Source: Pseudomonadota bacterium (GTDB lineage: Bacteria; Desulfobacterota; Desulfobacteria; Desulfobacterales; Desulfobacteraceae). From it: a stretch of 64,000 bases of DNA. Position 1 is the stretch's first letter, and the number at the start of each line of letters is the position of its first letter. The notes under the pieces were generated by a model. It did no database searches, was not told the origin of the DNA, and saw only the letters and a list, made by a program, of their open reading frames with translations. Of this stretch, positions 8,584 to 17,246 are shown piece after piece. The stretch spans positions 84,777 through 148,776 of the forward strand of contig JAHJLV010000001.1 in assembly GCA_018821535.1 (NCBI GenBank), written 5' to 3'. A program made the position numbers and the translations under genes.

Positions 8584-10125
8584 ATGCAAATTCTTTTTAT
8601 TTATATTAATCCAACTGGCAGAACTGCGGTACCACCTAATATTTCTTTGTTAATTGGTAATCTAAAAGCCAAAACAGATCATTTGGTTGAGGTGTTTGAT
8701 ACATCCTTCTATCCTTTTGACCTTGGTGAACCAAAAGTGAAGGCTGCTTGGAGTTCAGGTTACTTTGTTCCGGTTGTGAATAATATCACAATTCCTCCCA
8801 AAAAAGAAAACATGATGCATGATCTCGACCAAATGGTTCAAACAATCAAACCTGATTTAATTGCAGTAAGTTGCTATTCAAATCAGTTTGAAATTGTCTG
8901 TAGAATACTTTCACATTTAAAAAATCATTATTCCTATATACCGAATATCGTTGGGGGGGCTCACCCATCATTTGTTCCAGAGGAAGTTATTAAGAAAGAT
9001 TTTGTTGATATGATATGTGTCGGGGAAGGTGAGGACATGTTAATTGATCTCTGCGACTGTATAGACAATAGCGATGACTATTCCAGCTTGCCAGGCTTGT
9101 GGCTTAAAAAAGATGGAAAAATCATCCGCAATCCGATTGGGAGGCCGACCGATCTAAATCAACTGGGGGCCCCTGATTGGACGGTTTTCGCACCTGAACA
9201 TATCTATCAGCCATTCCACGGCAGATATTATCGGACAGGTATGATTGAGTTTGGGAGAGGGTGTCCCAATCATTGTACTTACTGTGCCAACAATGAGTAT
9301 TTAAATATTTATAAAAACCACAAAGCATCCTATTTTCGTCACCGAAACCCCCAAAAATTCATTAGCTATCTTAAAGAGTTTAAAAATAAGTGGGAGTTGG
9401 AACTGATCTATTTTCAAGACGGCACTTTTCTAACCATGCCTCTGAGAGTATTACAAGAATTGGCTGATTTATATCAAAAAGAAATAGATATTCCCTGTAT
9501 TATCTTAACCACGGCAACGACTATCAACGATGCTACCCTCAAATGTCTAAAAAAAATGCGCTGTGTATATATCAATTTAGGGATTGAGGAAGGAAACCCG
9601 GAATTCAGGAAAAAAGTTTTAAGGCGAAATATGTCTGACAGCGATATCATCAAGGCTTTCAAATTAATAAGAGATTATGGGATATATAGTGCGGCATACA
9701 ACGTGATCGGGTTTCCCTTTGAAACCCGGGAAGATATTTTTAAAACCATTGAGCTTAACAAGGAGTGTCAACCGGATTCAGTGTATGTCCAAATCTTTTA
9801 TCCGATTGCTGGATGCGAATTATATGACCTATGTCTCAAGGAGGGTTACTTTGACCGCAGTAATGAGACGCTTCACAGCCAGATTCTCGATATGGGGAAT
9901 GTCTCATTGCTGGATAATTTGGAGATAACAAGGCAGGAGATTCATAACCTGATTAAGACTTTTTATCTTTATGTGCGAATGGATAAGGAGCATTGGCCTT
10001 TTATAGAGATGCTTGAGGAAGATACACCTTCTAACAGAAAAATTATTGAACATTTTACAAATAATTATTGGAAGAAAGAGCCCAGTTTTATTGAAAAGGA
10101 ATCGTTAGAATCATTTGGCAGATAG
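8584..10125 (+). CDS. B12-binding-domain radical SAM protein
   Basis: Encodes 513 aa from ATG 8584, which has AAGGAAG upstream; the frame also extends to a TTG at 8554. An N-terminal cobalamin-binding-like Rossmann domain shows GGAHPSF and GEGE, followed by the radical SAM motif GRGCPNHCTYC (C227, C231, C234). The DxHxxG motif that gives a lower axial His ligand in classic B12 proteins is not visible, so cobalamin binding would be base-off/His-off or lost. Members of this group do methylations, ring contractions or C-C chemistry. It is adjacent to another such gene (48 bp). Substrate unknown. Confidence 0.85.
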   Translation: MQILFIYINPTGRTAVPPNISLLIGNLKAKTDHLVEVFDTSFYPFDLGEPKVKAAWSSGYFVPVVNNITIPPKKENMMHDLDQMVQTIKPDLIAVSCYSNQFEIVCRILSHLKNHYSYIPNIVGGAHPSFVPEEVIKKDFVDMICVGEGEDMLIDLCDCIDNSDDYSSLPGLWLKKDGKIIRNPIGRPTDLNQLGAPDWTVFAPEHIYQPFHGRYYRTGMIEFGRGCPNHCTYCANNEYLNIYKNHKASYFRHRNPQKFISYLKEFKNKWELELIYFQDGTFLTMPLRVLQELADLYQKEIDIPCIILTTATTINDATLKCLKKMRCVYINLGIEEGNPEFRKKVLRRNMSDSDIIKAFKLIRDYGIYSAAYNVIGFPFETREDIFKTIELNKECQPDSVYVQIFYPIAGCELYDLCLKEGYFDRSNETLHSQILDMGNVSLLDNLEITRQEIHNLIKTFYLYVRMDKEHWPFIEMLEEDTPSNRKIIEHFTNNYWKKEPSFIEKESLESFGR

Positions 10126-10172
10126 AACCCTATACTAATTATTATAATAGAACAAACCGGAGGAGAAATTAT

Positions 10173-11663
10173 ATGAAGATCGCTTTCATTCAGGAAGAAG
10201 TATATACATTCATGGGCTATATGTATTTGGCCGCCGTAGCTAAGAAATTGAAGCACGATTGTGAGGTGTTTATTCGTGGAAATGATGAAAACTTTATGAA
10301 ATCGTTGATTGAGTATTCTCCGGAAGTCGTCTGTTTTAATACTGCGACGCCGAAGTATCAATTCACACGGGAAACGGCTTGTGAAATCAAAAAAAAAATC
10401 CCTAGCTGTATGATTCTGGTTGGAGGATGGCATCCTACATTTTGCCCAGAGATACTAGAAATGGAAGATTTTTTCGATGCAGTATGCCTTGGTGAGGGTG
10501 AGCTTCCTTTTAAAATCTTCCTGGAATCTTATCCTGATGAAGAGAAGATGAAGACAATCCCTAATTTTCATATAAAAATTGATAATAAGGTTTATCAGAA
10601 TCCGATGTTGGATGCCATCGATAACTTAGATAGTATTGAGTTCCCTGATCGATCAATTTATTATGATAAATACCCCATCCTTAGAGATCAACATACTAAA
10701 ATATTTATGATTGGAAGGGGTTGCCCTTACCCTTGTACGTTTTGTTTTAATACAATGATGAAAAATCTGTACAAAAATAAAGGACAATATGTCAGGTTTA
10801 GAAGTCCGGAGAATATCATAGAAGAGATTAAGCAAGTTAAAAGTAAATATCCATTAAAATATATAAAGTTTAATGATGACACGTTGAATTACAATAGAAA
10901 ATGGCTCATGCAATTTTTAGAAATTTATGAGAAAGAAATAAAAATTCCCTTTATCGCTGTTTGTCGCATTGATCGGTTAGATGAAGAACTCGTTAAAAAA
11001 TTCAAAGATGCGGGTGTGGACAAAATAAATTTTAGCATTGAGCAGGGCAATGAAGAGTTTCGGGCTAAAGTGCTCAAACGGCCAATGAAGAACAAAGACA
11101 TTATTGAGGGATGTCGACTTCTTCGGAAATATAATATTCGGTTTTATATAAGTAATATGATCGGTTTGCCCGGAGAAACCTTGGATCTAGCTTTGGAGAC
11201 ACTGAAAATGAACCAAATTGTCAAGCCAACTGCTGCAGCGGCTGGCATTTTTATGCCTTATCCGGGAACGGAAATTCATGAAAGTATGAAAGAACAGGGA
11301 TATCTCTCCAAAGAATATAAATTAGACAGTGTTGCATCGCAACTCACATGGGGAACAAACAATGTCACACCTACAAGTTATGTTGTCAGTGATGAAATTA
11401 ACAAATTAATTAATCTCCATAGTTTTTTTTCATTTTTAGTCAAACACCCTAAATTTTTGTGTATAGTAAAACCCTTGCTTAATTTGCCACCCAATCGATA
11501 CTTTGAAATGTTCACTAACTGGTATGTCTTCAAAACTAAATATCAATATTCAGCAACTCGGGAAGAGAGCATAAGTTATATATGGTTGTTATTACGAAAT
11601 ATTTTCCCTTTATCAATACGAACGAAAATTGAAAAAATGATAGGTTTTCAAGTGGTAATATAA
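10173..11663 (+). CDS. B12-binding-domain radical SAM protein
   Basis: Encodes 496 aa; GGAGGA lies 7-8 bp before the ATG. The domain order is B12-binding-like (GGWHPTF near 84-90, LGEGE near 106-110) and then radical SAM with GRGCPYPCTFC (C184, C188, C191) and SIEQGNEEFR, a family segment shared with the preceding gene (GIEEGNPEFR). The two are therefore paralogues. As in the neighbour, DxHxxG is not visible. The last 90 residues are a tail without a recognised motif. It is followed by a 105-bp gap with a candidate promoter, so this gene probably ends one transcription unit. Function in glycan or lipid modification is inferred from context only. Confidence 0.85.
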   Translation: MKIAFIQEEVYTFMGYMYLAAVAKKLKHDCEVFIRGNDENFMKSLIEYSPEVVCFNTATPKYQFTRETACEIKKKIPSCMILVGGWHPTFCPEILEMEDFFDAVCLGEGELPFKIFLESYPDEEKMKTIPNFHIKIDNKVYQNPMLDAIDNLDSIEFPDRSIYYDKYPILRDQHTKIFMIGRGCPYPCTFCFNTMMKNLYKNKGQYVRFRSPENIIEEIKQVKSKYPLKYIKFNDDTLNYNRKWLMQFLEIYEKEIKIPFIAVCRIDRLDEELVKKFKDAGVDKINFSIEQGNEEFRAKVLKRPMKNKDIIEGCRLLRKYNIRFYISNMIGLPGETLDLALETLKMNQIVKPTAAAAGIFMPYPGTEIHESMKEQGYLSKEYKLDSVASQLTWGTNNVTPTSYVVSDEINKLINLHSFFSFLVKHPKFLCIVKPLLNLPPNRYFEMFTNWYVFKTKYQYSATREESISYIWLLLRNIFPLSIRTKIEKMIGFQVVI

Positions 11664-11681
11664 AACTATCTTTTTTTGCTA

Positions 11682-11710
11682 TTCAGAGGAAAATTTTGGC
11701 TGAATATAAT
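11682..11710 (+). promoter_or_regulatory. Candidate sigma-70 promoter upstream of the wzm/wzt genes
   Basis: TTCAGA (11682-11687, 4 of 6 to TTGACA) is followed by a 17-bp spacer and a perfect TATAAT (11705-11710). It lies in one of the longer non-coding gaps of the cluster, directly ahead of the exporter genes. The -10 box is inside the left arm of the inverted repeat at 11705-11738, which suggests regulated transcription. Seen by eye only. Confidence 0.45.
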
Positions 11711-11738
11711 CCTTTTATACGATTATAAAAGGATTATA
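11705..11738. repeat. Perfect 15-bp inverted repeat with 4-bp loop (operator-like)
   Basis: Left arm TATAATCCTTTTATA (11705-11719), loop CGAT, right arm TATAAAAGGATTATA (11724-11738): all 15 pairs match. It overlaps the candidate -10 box and the expected transcription start before wzm. There is no T-run after the right arm and the stem is AT-rich, so a terminator is unlikely. A dimeric repressor site or a hairpin in the mRNA leader are the best readings. Confidence 0.6.
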
Positions 11739-11768
11739 ACAACGATTTTGTTGGATTGGATATAAAAA

Positions 11769-12638
11769 ATGTTAAAAAAAGCAATACCCAAAACAGATGA
11801 AAGCCATTGGGATTTAATTATCACGCCCAAAAACGGTTGGTTTGATATCAATATAGGCGAGCTTTTTAGATACCGTGATCTTATCTATATGTTTATCCGT
11901 CGAGATTTTGTTACTTTTTACAAACAGACTATTTTGGGGCCGCTCTGGTATATTATCCAACCCCTTGTTAATACACTGGTCTTTACGATCGTTTTTGGAA
12001 AAGTTGCTAAAATATCTACTGATGGTACGCCACCTTTTCTTTTCTATATGACCGGTACTATAGCTTGGAGCTATTTTTCCACCTGTCTTACGGCTACGAG
12101 CAACACTTTTGGTCAAAATGCCAATATTTTTGGCAAAGTCTATTTTCCAAGGCTTACAGTGCCTGTGGCCCATGTAATTATCAACTTATTACAATTTGGG
12201 ATACAGTTTGTGGTTTTTATAGGGTTTTGGCTATGGTTTAAATGGCAAGGCGCTGATTTCCATTTAGGGAATTTGATTTTTGCTATTCCTCTGGTTCTTT
12301 TACAGATGGCTGTGTTAGGTCTCGGTTTTGGAATCCTTATTTCATCACTCACAACAAAATATCGTGATCTTACTTTTGCCATGGGTTTTGGTGTACAACT
12401 CTGGATGTACGCAACTCCAATCGTCTACCCTTTGAGTGTAGTGCCTGAAAAATATCATATGCTTGCTTCATTGAACCCCATGACTTCAGTCGTTGAATGT
12501 TTCCGGGGTGCTTTTTTAGGAGTGAGCTCAATCCAGCCAGTTCACATTATTATCAGCGTTGCCATTACCCTTATCGCTTTTTTTGCAGGTATCATTCTTT
12601 TTAGCCGAATAGAAAAAACATTTATGGATACGGTTTAG
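11769..12638 (+). CDS. wzm: ABC transporter permease for O-antigen/polysaccharide export (Wzm)
   Basis: Encodes 289 aa, typical for the ABC-2 type permease of polysaccharide exporters (TagG/KpsM/Wzm). After a cytoplasmic N-terminus with the family's FRYRDLIYMFIRRDF segment, about six hydrophobic helices follow (for example PLVNTLVFTIVFGKV, IAWSYFSTCLTATSNTF). The segment 'YATPIVYPLSVVPEKY...LNPM' is a hallmark of this family. It pairs with the ATP-binding subunit 58 bp downstream to move an undecaprenyl-linked glycan across the inner membrane. Confidence 0.93.
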   Translation: MLKKAIPKTDESHWDLIITPKNGWFDINIGELFRYRDLIYMFIRRDFVTFYKQTILGPLWYIIQPLVNTLVFTIVFGKVAKISTDGTPPFLFYMTGTIAWSYFSTCLTATSNTFGQNANIFGKVYFPRLTVPVAHVIINLLQFGIQFVVFIGFWLWFKWQGADFHLGNLIFAIPLVLLQMAVLGLGFGILISSLTTKYRDLTFAMGFGVQLWMYATPIVYPLSVVPEKYHMLASLNPMTSVVECFRGAFLGVSSIQPVHIIISVAITLIAFFAGIILFSRIEKTFMDTV

Positions 12639-12696
12639 TATTAAAGTGGTGGTTAAAGATTAACTGCTTATCCCTTAACCTAAAAAGTCGTGTAAA

Positions 12697-14004
12697 ATGA
12701 GTAAGACCATTATAAAAATAGAACATTTATATAAAGAATATTGCCTGGGTGTTATCGGCCATGGGACTTTATACCGTGACATGCAAAGCTGGTGGGCAAA
12801 TGTGCGCGGTAAAGAAGATCCAAATTCTCTTATTGGGCGAGTTAACTCAGATTCCCCAAAGAATATCCTTGCGTTAAACAACATTAATATGAATGTTAAA
12901 CAAGGGGAGGTACTTGGTATTATAGGGGCAAACGGGGCCGGGAAATCTACGCTGCTTAAGATTCTTTCCAAAGTTACGGCACCCACAAAAGGAATTATAA
13001 AAGTAAAAGGAAAAATTGCAAGCCTCCTTGAGGTGGGTACCGGATTTCACCCTGAACTTACAGGGAAGGAAAATATTTACCTCAATGGTGCTATTAACGG
13101 TATGAATAAAATGGAAGTGACCCGGAAATTGGATGAAATTGCCAATTTTGCCGGTGTGGAGAAATTTATAGATACTCCTGTAAAACGCTACTCGTCTGGT
13201 ATGCACGCTCGGCTTGGGTTTGCGGTGGCCGCTCATTTAGATCCCGATATTCTTGTTGTTGATGAAGTTTTGGCGGTTGGTGATGCTAAATTTCAAAAAA
13301 AAGCGGCCATAAAGATGCAGAATGTCAGTGAAAGCCATGGACGCACAGTAATCATTGTGAGTCATAACATGGATTTAATTGAAAGATTGTGTTCAAGAAG
13401 TGTATTGCTGAATGCGGGTTCTATTCTTGCTGAAGGTGAAACTGAAGCAATAATTAAAAAATATATTGGACAGGAAACTGCTAACCTGAAACCTGAAAAA
13501 ATATGGAATGAATCAAACAGGACGTATAGATCAAAAGGAGTAGCACCTGGTAATGAATTGGTAAAGCCGATTAGCTTGAGAGTATTTGATGAACACGGAA
13601 AATTGTGCAGTACTTTTAGTGAAATTGAGGATATAAATTTCGAATTTGAATGTGAAGTACTTAGAAAAGCAAATAATATGGCTATCGGTTTAACTATTAC
13701 AAATCATAAAAATACGGGGGTTTTAGCTATGAGAGATAACTCTCGAGATGATGAAGGAGAGATTGCCGAGCCAGGACGATATCTTTTCAAAACCAAAATT
13801 CAAGGTAATTTTTTAAACGACGGCTTTTATAGGATATCCATTGGGTGTACAGAGGGTATGTCTATCCATGTTGATGAATCTGACATAGTGTCATTTTTAG
13901 TAAAAGATACCTACAATCCTGATGGAGCAAGAGGATTATACCCTCGTGAGTGGCCAGATGTAGTTGTCCGGCCAAAAATAAACTGGCAGAAAGAAAAATT
14001 GTAA
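12697..14004 (+). CDS. wzt: ABC transporter ATP-binding protein with C-terminal glycan-binding domain (Wzt)
   Basis: Encodes 435 aa. The nucleotide-binding domain has Walker A GANGAGKST (about residues 77-85), signature YSSGM, Walker B ILVVDEVLAVGDA and the switch His in IVSHNM. After residue 265 comes an extra ~170-residue beta-rich part (SLRVFDEHGKLCSTFSE, FEFECEV, GLTITNH) like the C-terminal Wzt domain, which in Wzt of E. coli O8/O9a recognises the capped chain end. This suggests that the exported chain carries a specific terminal cap, perhaps a methyl or nonulosonic group. It forms an exporter with the preceding permease. Confidence 0.93.
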   Translation: MSKTIIKIEHLYKEYCLGVIGHGTLYRDMQSWWANVRGKEDPNSLIGRVNSDSPKNILALNNINMNVKQGEVLGIIGANGAGKSTLLKILSKVTAPTKGIIKVKGKIASLLEVGTGFHPELTGKENIYLNGAINGMNKMEVTRKLDEIANFAGVEKFIDTPVKRYSSGMHARLGFAVAAHLDPDILVVDEVLAVGDAKFQKKAAIKMQNVSESHGRTVIIVSHNMDLIERLCSRSVLLNAGSILAEGETEAIIKKYIGQETANLKPEKIWNESNRTYRSKGVAPGNELVKPISLRVFDEHGKLCSTFSEIEDINFEFECEVLRKANNMAIGLTITNHKNTGVLAMRDNSRDDEGEIAEPGRYLFKTKIQGNFLNDGFYRISIGCTEGMSIHVDESDIVSFLVKDTYNPDGARGLYPREWPDVVVRPKINWQKEKL

Positions 14005-14018
14005 AAAAGTTATTTTCC

Positions 14019-15113
14019 ATGTCATTACTACCCAAACTTACTATGATAGTGCCAACCTTTAATAGGCAATCTTATGCATTACGGACAATGCATTATTGGT
14101 CGGGCAGTGGCGTTATCTTGCATGTCTTAGATGGTAGCCCGAAAGAATTAGATGTTAAACTTTTGCAAAAGATAGATACAAATGTAAATTATCATCATAT
14201 GCCAATTTCAATAATCGAACGTTTGAAGCAGAGCATTAGGTACTTAATTACTGAGTATACACTGTTAGCTGGCGATGATGACATTTTTTTGCCAAGTAGC
14301 TTAGAAAAATGTATTAATGAGATTGAGGTTAACAAAGATCTCGTATCTTGCATGGGACGGTCTCTTGCTTTTTTATCAGATGGATTTGAGGTGAGAGGTT
14401 GGCCTGTCTATGAAGAAATGAAAGAGTACTCTATTTCTCAAGATGATCCCATAGAGCGGATGATTTACACCATGAACCCATATACATGCTCTAAAATACA
14501 TTCGGTTGTCCAAACGAATGTATGGAAAAAAGCTATGATCGTCTTGGTTGAAAAGGATTTCAAAGTTGCAGGCTTAGAAGAGTTGCAGTTTGAACTTGCA
14601 GTGAGCTATTTGGGGAAGTCAAAAGCAATTGAAGAGTTGATGTTATTGCGAAGCTCTGAAAATACTCCCATAATAAAAAGTCAGCCTTGGCTTAAAGGGG
14701 TCCCGGATTGGTGGAAAGAAAAAAAGATGAAACAGGATCGAGAGGTTTTCCTGGAAATTATGAGCAGCCGGCTTGGAGACGGCGATCTTAATAATACCAG
14801 AAGAATTTATGATGGAACTCGATTAGCAATGGATGTTTATACAGCACAATACAATCATAAGAAATCCTTTGTGAAGAAACTCCATCAAAAGATCCATTTT
14901 GGTCTGACAAGTTTGCTCCCAGGAAATTTTAAGGATTTTCTAAAGACCGTAATAAATTTAAATCCTACTGAAAAGAAAGAAGATCATATATCCCTTGTTG
15001 AAGCTGCAAACAATCTTGAGGATACAGGCGTTCGTGTTGATTTTAAAGAATTGAATCAGATTGTAAATATTGTTCAAGATTTTCATTCTAAGAATAAAAT
15101 TTTTGACAATTAA
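14019..15113 (+). CDS. TIGR00180-type glycosyltransferase
   Basis: Start set at ATG 14019 (364 aa), just after the Wzt stop; the frame is open further upstream inside wzt but the protein pattern begins here. LTMIVPTFNRQSYALRTMHY starts a GT-A fold; GSPKEL and AGDDDIFLPSSL give the DxD-like metal/nucleotide site. These match the TIGR00180 glycosyltransferase domain found in surface-glycan loci. The C-terminal ~100 residues are not recognised. Donor and acceptor are unknown; the adjacent CMP-nonulosonate synthetase hints at a nonulosonic-acid or Kdo-type context. Confidence 0.8.
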   Translation: MSLLPKLTMIVPTFNRQSYALRTMHYWSGSGVILHVLDGSPKELDVKLLQKIDTNVNYHHMPISIIERLKQSIRYLITEYTLLAGDDDIFLPSSLEKCINEIEVNKDLVSCMGRSLAFLSDGFEVRGWPVYEEMKEYSISQDDPIERMIYTMNPYTCSKIHSVVQTNVWKKAMIVLVEKDFKVAGLEELQFELAVSYLGKSKAIEELMLLRSSENTPIIKSQPWLKGVPDWWKEKKMKQDREVFLEIMSSRLGDGDLNNTRRIYDGTRLAMDVYTAQYNHKKSFVKKLHQKIHFGLTSLLPGNFKDFLKTVINLNPTEKKEDHISLVEAANNLEDTGVRVDFKELNQIVNIVQDFHSKNKIFDN

Positions 15114-15205
15114 CAATTAAAGAATACTCAGAATGTTAGCTTAGCAGCACGCGGCGGATCGAAAGACCCAAAAAAAATGTAATAAAAAGGCTGAAAGTAA
15201 TAAAA

Positions 15206-15901
15206 ATGAAAATACTTGCTTTAATCCCTGCCCGTGGAGGCTCAAAAAGGATACCTGGAAAGAATATTCGCTATCTTGGTGATAAACCTTTGATTAACTG
15301 GACGATTGATAGCGTTAAGAATCTACCAAATATTGCTAATGTTTTGGTTTCAACGGACAATGAAGAAATTTCAGCGATTGCAAAAAAAGCAGGTGCATGT
15401 GTACCATGGACAAGGCCAAAAGAGCTTGCAACTGATACATCCAAAGCGATTGATGTTGTGATATATGAGATAAATAAATACGAGGAAGCTTTTGAAAAGG
15501 TTGATGGTGTACTGTTTTTGCAACCTACCTCACCATTTAGGAAAAAAGAAACTCTAAAAAAAGGCTTGAGCCTTTATAAGAAGAATAATTTTCAACCTGT
15601 TATCGGTGTTTCACCTGCAAAAACACATCCTTTGTGGTGTTTTACTGTTTCAGATAACAGTATGAAGCCATTTATTGATAGCAAAACTGGCTTATCAACA
15701 CGTTCGCAAGATTTGCCGAGTGTTTATTCTGTAAATGGATCCTTTTATCTAAACCATCCAGAAGATTTGCGTAGCAATAGAACTTTTTTTTCCAGTAAAA
15801 CCATCCCGTTAATAATGCCCAGCCAAACTGAGAGTATTGATATAGATACTGAATGGGATTGGTGGATAGCTGAGCAGATAATAAAAGACAGTAAACTTTA
15901 A
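15206..15901 (+). CDS. neuA: Acylneuraminate cytidylyltransferase family (CMP-nonulosonate synthetase)
   Basis: Encodes 231 aa, the usual length of the single-domain enzyme. IPARGGSKRIPGKNIR (residues 6-21) is the CTP-binding signature of NeuA/LegF/PseF proteins, followed by STDNEEI, LQPTSPFR and IDIDTEWDW near the C-terminus. It activates a nonulosonic acid with CTP. A second gene of this family is at 25170, yet only one nonulosonate synthase is in the window, so the substrate of this copy is open (legionaminic, pseudaminic or another acid made elsewhere). Confidence 0.87.
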   Translation: MKILALIPARGGSKRIPGKNIRYLGDKPLINWTIDSVKNLPNIANVLVSTDNEEISAIAKKAGACVPWTRPKELATDTSKAIDVVIYEINKYEEAFEKVDGVLFLQPTSPFRKKETLKKGLSLYKKNNFQPVIGVSPAKTHPLWCFTVSDNSMKPFIDSKTGLSTRSQDLPSVYSVNGSFYLNHPEDLRSNRTFFSSKTIPLIMPSQTESIDIDTEWDWWIAEQIIKDSKL

Positions 15902-15927
15902 ACTTTGCTAAAAATGGATCTCCTTTG

Positions 15928-17193
15928 ATGAAAACAGTATTGTTTGTACCAACATTTTGGCATTCATCGCTTGAGCTTTTTAATCTGTTTTGCCAAAAAC
16001 TTGGCAAGCAAGTGAAAAAAGTGTTACTGGAAACCGGTGATCCAAATTATAATAAGTTTAGAAATAATGATATTCAATCAGACTATGTTAATGCTTATTT
16101 TGATGAGGTGCATTTCTTAAGTTTTCCTCAAAACCTGAAAAAAAATTATAGTACTTTTCTAAATATTGTACGATATCAAAAACAATTTAAAAAAATATTT
16201 GATAAATATAACCCTGATCTTATTATTACGACTGGCGATCGAAATCACTTCTATCCTTTTCTCCAAAATTGTAAGCGTTCAAATGTCCAAATTTTGATGT
16301 TTCAAGAATCTTTGTTATCTGTAAGATATTATTTGGGGCAGAAAAAAAAGGAAAATATTAAACAGCGGATAAATGAACAATGGAGCATATTGAGTGCAGT
16401 AATCTTTAAAATATTCAATAGTCGGTTTAATGTCTTTGGATTAAGGCCATTGATATTAATCGATCATACCAAAGGATGGGGGCTCAATGACATTAAAAAC
16501 CAGTTATTTTTATGGGGGCCTCTTACAGAAAAGCTTTTTATTGAACATCGATGCAATATCAATAGTCTTGGTAATCCTTTAATTGATAATTTGTATAATA
16601 AAGAAGGGGTGAAAAATAAGAAAAACGAAAATCTATCGGCTGGAATTGGCTGTGACCCATCAAAGAATACAATTTTAATAAGCGCACCATGTCTTGCAGA
16701 TGTAAAAAACACATCTGAATTGTTTTTTTGGTATAAATCTATTGTTGATGCATTTAGCGAACTAAATATCGTGATAAAAATTCATCCTAGAGACGATATC
16801 AATAACTTTAAAATGTTGGCTGATTATCAGAATATATGTATTGTAAAAGAGAAATATAGTTTTAAAGAGCTTCTTCAGATATCAGACTTGAGTTTGTCCC
16901 ATTATTCAGCAACAACAATAGATGCAGTGGCATTTGGATTGCCAGTCATCTTGTTACCTATGACAGCAGTAGGGGGAGATGATCGTGAACATTGGTTCAG
17001 CTCCCCCATTTTTTTAAAACCAAAATCCATAGATTCTTGTATTCATTTAATTAATGAAGTTTTAAAAGAATCCTATAAAAACGAATACAATTCGGAGCGA
17101 GATTCATTCATGTTTGATATGTTTTCAGAGAACGTAGGTCATTCAACGGACATTATTATAAAAGAAATCAATAAAATTTTAAAATCAAATTGA
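15928..17193 (+). CDS. Putative GT-B glycosyltransferase (CDP-glycerol transferase/sialyltransferase-like fold)
   Basis: Encodes 421 aa from ATG 15928; a TTG lies in frame just before it. The N-terminus (VLFVPTFWHSSLELF) starts a Rossmann half. The C-terminal half has ISAPC, IVIKIHPRDD, FKELLQISDLSLSHYSATT and DAVAFGLPVILLPM, the arrangement seen in GT-B enzymes related to CDP-glycerol glycerophosphotransferases and to capsule polysialyltransferases. It directly follows the CMP-nonulosonate synthetase (26 bp), so it may be the transferase using that CMP-sugar; this is inference. A distant paralogue is at 33872. Confidence 0.65.
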   Translation: MKTVLFVPTFWHSSLELFNLFCQKLGKQVKKVLLETGDPNYNKFRNNDIQSDYVNAYFDEVHFLSFPQNLKKNYSTFLNIVRYQKQFKKIFDKYNPDLIITTGDRNHFYPFLQNCKRSNVQILMFQESLLSVRYYLGQKKKENIKQRINEQWSILSAVIFKIFNSRFNVFGLRPLILIDHTKGWGLNDIKNQLFLWGPLTEKLFIEHRCNINSLGNPLIDNLYNKEGVKNKKNENLSAGIGCDPSKNTILISAPCLADVKNTSELFFWYKSIVDAFSELNIVIKIHPRDDINNFKMLADYQNICIVKEKYSFKELLQISDLSLSHYSATTIDAVAFGLPVILLPMTAVGGDDREHWFSSPIFLKPKSIDSCIHLINEVLKESYKNEYNSERDSFMFDMFSENVGHSTDIIIKEINKILKSN

Positions 17194-17246
17194 CGAAAGA
17201 AAGGTTAATTATTAACAGGCTCAAATTTTATATTTCAGAAGGCTAA

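Noticed and set aside
12647..12681. Possible hairpin GGTTAA ... TTAACC between wzm and wzt
   Set aside because: Only 6 pairs with a long loop and no T-run; likely chance.
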